Assembly (NCBI GenBank): GCA_002697705.1
Contig: NZXL01000042.1
Span: 19,362-28,034, forward strand
Direction of reading: 5' to 3'
Length of the DNA: 8,673 nt
Source: Methanobacteriota archaeon
Lineage (GTDB): Archaea; Thermoplasmatota; Poseidoniia; Poseidoniales; Poseidoniaceae
Made by a program: the position numbers and the translations under genes. This document shows positions 4,859 through 8,673 of this stretch, one piece after another. The stretch's first letter is position 1; the number at the start of each line of letters is the position of its first letter. The notes beneath the pieces were generated by a model. The model was not told the origin of the DNA and did no database searches. It saw only the letters and a program-made list of their open reading frames with translations.

Positions 4859-7672
4859 TCAAGCCTCAGAATCAACAACATTCAGAGTCTCTGAACCGAT
4901 TGCTGCTTTCTTTTCATTGACTTGCTTAGCAAGGAATGATACAACATCCAGAATTTCGATATCTGCATATTTTTCATCGCCTTCAAACTTAAGACACTCA
5001 AAGTGAGATACACACTTAGGACATGATGTAAGCATAGTATCTGCTCCAGTATCTCTAATTTCTTCCATACGGGCAACTCTTAGTGCACGTGCATTCTCAT
5101 TACATGACATCATGCTTGAGACACCACAACACATTGCATCTTCGCCATGGTGTTCCATTTCAACGATACTGACATTCTCGACACTATCAATAAGTTCTCT
5201 TGGTTCTTCATAGATACCCATTTGTCTTCCTAGTCTACATGGGTCGTGATATGTTACTGTGGTTTCTTCATTAGCCTTTAGATTCATATCAAAGCCATTC
5301 TCGATTAGGAACTCTGTAGTGTGCATGACCTTAACATCTTCAAGTTCATAGTCACGAGCAAATGTTCTGAAACATTCTGCACACGAAGATACAAGAGTAT
5401 CAATTCCAGATTGCTTGATCTTCTTTTGATTGTAGGCCTTTAGTTTGTCAAAGACTTCAGTTAGTCCTTGCCACTTCTGGTCGTGACCACAACACTTGAG
5501 GAAATCTCTTCCTAGATAAGAAACATCGACTTCCATTTCATCAAATAGAGTGAAAGCAGCGGTAGTTGAATCACCAAGATTCATTTCTCCTTCATTGACA
5601 TGTGAGAATACCATCTCTTGGTCAAGGTAGTCTACACAACCAGGGTAGTATCCGATATTGGATGTTAATGGATAGTTTTCAACCGATACGAAATCAGCAT
5701 CTGCTTCTTCTTCTGCCTCAGCAGCAAGAACTGCTTGTAATACTGTGTGAGGAATCTCAGCTTGTGGTCCGCCAACAATCAAACCTCTTCTAATATCAAC
5801 ATATGAGTCATAATCAACAAGTTGAGGGCAAGCATTGGTACATGCAGTACATGTTAGACATGAGTACATCGGAACTCCATCGTCTTCATTATTCCATGAG
5901 TTATAGATGATGTTGAGTTTATCTCCTCCGTTGAATAGTCTAACAGGACATGCATCATCACAAAGGTCACAGCCGTAACATTTGTTCATTTCAAACTCAT
6001 ATCCACGAGCCATTGATCTAAGGAGAACAAATACCATAGCACCAAATGTCAAACATGGAATGAACATAGCATAGGTTAGTTTTGCATCAAGACTTAGAGG
6101 ATTTGTGTGGTATGTTGGATTCTCGATAACATTGAATTCTCCAGCGCCAAGTGCCATTTCAGATGTATTGCTTAGGTTCACAGTCATACCAGCAATAGAA
6201 CTGTCAACACCGCTATCCCATACAAGAAGCGGCTGGAATGATGCGATTGTGAAACTTGCTTCTTTAGTCATTGTTTCGTTTAGTGCCAAAGGTCCAGTGA
6301 TGTCAACATTGAACTCATATTGGTAAGTTCCAACTGTTAATTCAATAGTATCTCCAACACAGTTAGAAAATTCGGAAACAACGCTTCCATCTGAATCTGT
6401 AACTTTCATAGTACTACTGAACATTGAATCAGTCTTGACATCATTGATCTTTCTTTCTTCAGCACGGTGCTCACAAGCGATGTCAGTAGTGAAACTAGTA
6501 ATTGTTTCATGATGTCCATCAGGGAAGTTTACTGGATCTTCTGTAACATCAAAACTTCCAGAAGCCTGCCAAGAATCTACAGATGTTAGTACAATAGAAG
6601 CAGCGGCTGCATTAATTCCATTGGTTGAATCCTGATGGCCATTAGAATCCGAGAAATCAATAATCACTTCTCTACCGGGCTGATAAATGCCCCAATCTAA
6701 CCAAGCAGTAGTGGGGACAACACCGGTTTCAGACCATCCAAAGTTATCAGTGAATTCATTTGTATCATGGACATGAACATCAGTTGGTTGTGTGCGCATG
6801 GATTCTAATTCATCATAATCTTTGATGGTAAGCAGTCCTTTAGCATCCCAGAAACCTTTGTCATAAACATCCCAAGTAGCGACACTGGCAGCAGTGGATA
6901 GAATCAATGCTCCAACAATAATTTGCTTGGCATGCCTTGGAGTAAATCCTGAACCCCATGCTTTGGAGAGTATGCTTCTGGCTACAAAGTAGATACAAAT
7001 CCATAACAGAACGCCCGTCATTAGCCAGGGTATCGCGTTGAATGCTTCGGCTAACCATGGTTCCCGAGTCCCACAGAGCAAATCCCCATGGCTATCCAAT
7101 TTACAATAATCAGACCGATTTTTATGGTATAATTCTAAGAAAATATTGATTGAAAATACAGATATAAACCAAATGTGAGCAAGATAAACTGCGCCGGCAG
7201 ATGCAAACCATGGGTCTTCCACAGGTCGCTTTTCTCTTCCTCCAAGGAATGGAGGCAAGACAAGAATACCTACTGGAATTCCGGTTAGAGCAGCGCCCCA
7301 CCAAGCAGCGTTCCATGGGAATACAGGTTGACCAACTATTTCACCAATAAAACCAGTTGGAACTAAGAATTGGGGTAAATATTCTCCCCATCTTAGGTAA
7401 CCGTATGAAAACAATACATACCAATCAGGGAAAACGAAACCAGCCTGTGCATATGGGTCGGCAGCACCGTGAAGTGGTGGTGGGATCAACCAAGCATAAT
7501 ACAGCAAGACAGCAGCCATGAATGCAAAGATTAGAACGTCTCTTAGAACTTCATGAGGCCAAAAGCCATGACCCATACGAGTTCTCTTTCTCTTTTCACC
7601 CACAGTTTGTAATTTTTCTTTCTCTTCCATGTAAGAAGAAGCAACACGACCTAGATTCTCTACAATTCCCAT
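4859..7672 (-). CDS. Fusion: Rieske-type cytochrome b C-terminal domain, outer-face domain, HdrD-like Fe-S/CCG module
   Basis: A 937-residue membrane redox protein. Residues 35-235 resemble cytochrome b6f subunit IV/cytochrome b C-terminal half: helix 43-63, Qo motif PDWY (82-85) followed by LFSYGYLRW, then helices 127-145, 158-180 and 210-232. A further helix (250-268) leads to a domain with no recognised family (269-530; C400, C438), and another helix (531-552) returns across the membrane. The tail has two [4Fe-4S] motifs (C565/C568/C571/C575 and C605/C608/C611/C615). Two full CCG domains follow (C679, C727, C728, C764, C767; C812, C848, C849, C884, C887), as in HdrB/HdrD, where they hold noncubane clusters. 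With the N-terminus inside, 269-530 falls outside and the tail in the cytoplasm. It probably oxidises or reduces a cytoplasmic substrate, such as a disulfide or 2-hydroxyacid, against the quinone pool. AAGGAGG lies six bases before the ATG. Confidence 0.88.
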   Translation of the reverse strand: MGIVENLGRVASSYMEEKEKLQTVGEKRKRTRMGHGFWPHEVLRDVLIFAFMAAVLLYYAWLIPPPLHGAADPYAQAGFVFPDWYVLFSYGYLRWGEYLPQFLVPTGFIGEIVGQPVFPWNAAWWGAALTGIPVGILVLPPFLGGREKRPVEDPWFASAGAVYLAHIWFISVFSINIFLELYHKNRSDYCKLDSHGDLLCGTREPWLAEAFNAIPWLMTGVLLWICIYFVARSILSKAWGSGFTPRHAKQIIVGALILSTAASVATWDVYDKGFWDAKGLLTIKDYDELESMRTQPTDVHVHDTNEFTDNFGWSETGVVPTTAWLDWGIYQPGREVIIDFSDSNGHQDSTNGINAAAASIVLTSVDSWQASGSFDVTEDPVNFPDGHHETITSFTTDIACEHRAEERKINDVKTDSMFSSTMKVTDSDGSVVSEFSNCVGDTIELTVGTYQYEFNVDITGPLALNETMTKEASFTIASFQPLLVWDSGVDSSIAGMTVNLSNTSEMALGAGEFNVIENPTYHTNPLSLDAKLTYAMFIPCLTFGAMVFVLLRSMARGYEFEMNKCYGCDLCDDACPVRLFNGGDKLNIIYNSWNNEDDGVPMYSCLTCTACTNACPQLVDYDSYVDIRRGLIVGGPQAEIPHTVLQAVLAAEAEEEADADFVSVENYPLTSNIGYYPGCVDYLDQEMVFSHVNEGEMNLGDSTTAAFTLFDEMEVDVSYLGRDFLKCCGHDQKWQGLTEVFDKLKAYNQKKIKQSGIDTLVSSCAECFRTFARDYELEDVKVMHTTEFLIENGFDMNLKANEETTVTYHDPCRLGRQMGIYEEPRELIDSVENVSIVEMEHHGEDAMCCGVSSMMSCNENARALRVARMEEIRDTGADTMLTSCPKCVSHFECLKFEGDEKYADIEILDVVSFLAKQVNEKKAAIGSETLNVVDSEA

Positions 7673-7678
7673 AATATT

Positions 7679-7685
7679 CCTCCTT
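7679..7685 (-). promoter_or_regulatory. Strong Shine-Dalgarno site for the cytochrome b/HdrD fusion gene
   Basis: Read on the minus strand, AAGGAGG lies six bases before the ATG at 7672, in the 15-base gap after the cytochrome b stop. It confirms the start and indicates that the fusion gene is translated from the same mRNA as cytochrome b. Confidence 0.7.
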
Positions 7686-7687
7686 GA

Positions 7688-8554
7688 TCAATGCGGCTCC
7701 GCGATTCCTTGAACCCATACAATAAACAGATGAACAATAATCAAGCCAGTTACTATTACTGGCAAGATGAATACGTGAATGAAATACATTCTCGTGACAG
7801 TCCTTGATGTTAGAGAAGAACCTCCAAACAACAAGGTTGCGATGTACTTTCCAACAAGAGGGCTGGAGTTTGCCAAGTTTATTCCAATAACTGCTGCACC
7901 ATATGCTAAAGAGTCCCAAGGTAATAGATAACCCGAGTATCCAAACACGATTGTCAGTGCCATTAAAGCAACTCCAATCAACCAGTTAAGTTCTCTTGGA
8001 TTTCTATATGCTCCAGTGAAATAAACTCTACACATGTGTAAGAATACGCTTGCTACCATGAAGTGAGTTCCCCAGTGATGAACCGCTCTGATGATATATC
8101 CAAACGGAAGTTCAGTCATGATATATTGCATACTGAGATAGGCAGGTGAAGGAATTCCTTCTCCTCCTGGAACGTAATAAATTCCTAGAACAGTTCCAGT
8201 GATGACCAGAATAATGAAAGATAGGAATGAGATTCCACCAAGACAGTATAGAGGGTACCAATACCAAATAATTCTCAATTTATACTTCTCAGCGTGTGTA
8301 AGCGGCATCTGTCTGTGCATGTTGTAGTAAGCACCTTTTGACATATTCCAATAGTCTTGAATTCTAAAACGTGTATCCAGCCAAGAGAATACCCACAGGA
8401 AAGATCTTTCAGCAAAACCCATCTTTCCACTTGATTCAACCGCACGAAGAATTTCTCTACGTGGCATTTCATCGTTCTCTTTTCTCAGTGTGAATGCGAT
8501 CAATACAATCACGAAAGCAATAAAGAACCAAAGAACCCAAAACATTGTTGTCAT
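7688..8554 (-). CDS. petB: Cytochrome b6-type di-heme subunit (N-terminal half of cytochrome b)
   Basis: The quinol-oxidising, two-heme subunit of a Rieske/cytochrome b complex, here split from its C-terminal half as in b6f. At 288 residues it is about 70 longer than plant or cyanobacterial b6, because of an N-terminal extension with an extra membrane helix (4-22). The four-helix core has the heme ligands H159 and H173 in helix B, and H260 and H275 in helix D. The 14 residues between the helix D histidines are the b6-type spacing. The YCLGGI segment places C104 where b6 Cys35 covalently holds heme c(n). YIMTELPFG, RAVHHW and the RVYFTGAYRNPRELNW block also follow b6. The helix C end reads LPWDS instead of the PRDQ of b6. 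GAGGTG overlaps the Rieske stop, with five bases to the ATG. The operon order is Rieske, cytochrome b, fusion protein. Confidence 0.92.
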   Translation of the reverse strand: MTTMFWVLWFFIAFVIVLIAFTLRKENDEMPRREILRAVESSGKMGFAERSFLWVFSWLDTRFRIQDYWNMSKGAYYNMHRQMPLTHAEKYKLRIIWYWYPLYCLGGISFLSFIILVITGTVLGIYYVPGGEGIPSPAYLSMQYIMTELPFGYIIRAVHHWGTHFMVASVFLHMCRVYFTGAYRNPRELNWLIGVALMALTIVFGYSGYLLPWDSLAYGAAVIGINLANSSPLVGKYIATLLFGGSSLTSRTVTRMYFIHVFILPVIVTGLIIVHLFIVWVQGIAEPH

Positions 8555-8559
8555 AATAT

Positions 8560-8565
8560 CACCTC
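8560..8565 (-). promoter_or_regulatory. Shine-Dalgarno site for cytochrome b, overlapping the Rieske stop
   Basis: Minus-strand GAGGTG, followed by AT, is complementary to the 16S rRNA 3' end and ends five bases before the ATG at 8554. It shares two bases with the TGA stop of the Rieske gene, so translation of the two genes is probably coupled. Confidence 0.65.
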
Positions 8566-8671
8566 AATCACAATATGTGTACCAATCGATGTAGTCTGTA
8601 ATGCCCTCGATGACATCTCCATTAAGTTGAATCGGAATTAGTGGAAGTCCTACAGGTGCAGGTCCACCTGA
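8564..8671 (-). CDS. Rieske iron-sulfur protein, C-terminal fragment
   Basis: Partial gene cut by the right edge of the window; the 35 codons before the TGA at 8566-8564 are visible. The fragment begins SGGPAPVGLPLIPI, matching the glycine/proline-rich segment that follows the second cluster-binding loop of Rieske proteins (GPAP...L.PL). A tail of about 20 residues ends in WYTYCD. The cluster-binding CxH and CxxH loops lie outside the window, so the assignment rests on this short motif and on the gene lying nine bases before a b6-type cytochrome b. The Rieske protein would take one electron from quinol at the Qo site on the outer face and pass it to a downstream carrier not visible here. Confidence 0.7.
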   Translation of the reverse strand, partial: SGGPAPVGLPLIPIQLNGDVIEGITDYIDWYTYCD

Positions 8672-8673
8672 TC

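Noticed and set aside
6017..6868. The outer domain of the fusion might be a cupredoxin or c-type cytochrome supplying the electron acceptor.
   Set aside because: There is no CxxCH heme motif, and no Cys-His-Met arrangement typical of blue-copper sites; the HVH at about residues 300-302 alone is not enough.
4859..7672. The fusion protein might be an artefact of two genes joined by an assembly error.
   Set aside because: The frame is uninterrupted, the membrane helix count puts the Fe-S tail on the expected cytoplasmic side, and base composition shows no visible change across the joins. No internal Shine-Dalgarno plus start was noticed at the start of the tail.
7596..7919. Minus-strand open frame of 107 codons spanning the cytochrome b/fusion junction.
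   Set aside because: It overlaps both real genes in another frame and its translation is rich in Cys, Ser and Arg with no family resemblance; it is a shadow of the coding frames.

Overview
The window most likely comes from an archaeon, probably an uncultured marine Thermoplasmatota lineage (Marine Group II/III type). That is inferred from general impression, not proven. Supporting signs are an AT-rich genome, first genes of transcription units without a Shine-Dalgarno site, and downstream genes with a GGTG-N5-ATG site matching the archaeal 16S 3' end. A CTP-dependent polyprenol/diacylglycerol-kinase-like protein and a Rieske/cytochrome b cluster with unusual fusions are also present. No rRNA, tRNA, CRISPR or mobile element was seen.

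Layout on the plus strand. At 1-324 lies the 3' part of a membrane protein resembling the dolichol/phytol/diacylglycerol kinase family, followed by a possible tiny single-span membrane protein (336-488). A short intergenic stretch with an 18-nt perfect inverted repeat (501-518) precedes asnB (544-2322), a glutamine-dependent asparagine synthetase. Its stop overlaps the start of a gshA-type glutamate-cysteine ligase (2322-3533), so the two are probably translationally coupled. After 47 bases with a TATA-like element come an unrecognised polytopic membrane protein with an internal duplication (3581-4255), a small two-cluster ferredoxin (4252-4584) and an 89-residue two-span membrane protein (4589-4858).

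On the minus strand, read from the right edge, are the C-terminus of a Rieske iron-sulfur protein (8564-8671), a cytochrome b6-type subunit (7688-8554) and a 937-residue fusion protein (4859-7672). The two strands converge with no base between their stop codons (4858/4859).

The main point of interest is the 937-residue protein. It begins as the C-terminal half of a Rieske-type cytochrome b (PDWY Qo motif). It then carries a roughly 260-residue domain predicted outside the membrane, crosses the membrane again, and ends in a complete HdrD-like module: two [4Fe-4S] motifs plus two intact CCG domains, predicted in the cytoplasm. Its partner cytochrome b has a Cys in the position that anchors the extra heme c(n) of cytochrome b6f. 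Together they suggest a quinol-oxidising complex III relative hard-wired on its cytoplasmic face to a heterodisulfide-reductase-like catalytic unit. The nearby gamma-glutamylcysteine-forming enzyme makes a low-molecular-weight thiol/disulfide a possible, unproven, substrate.
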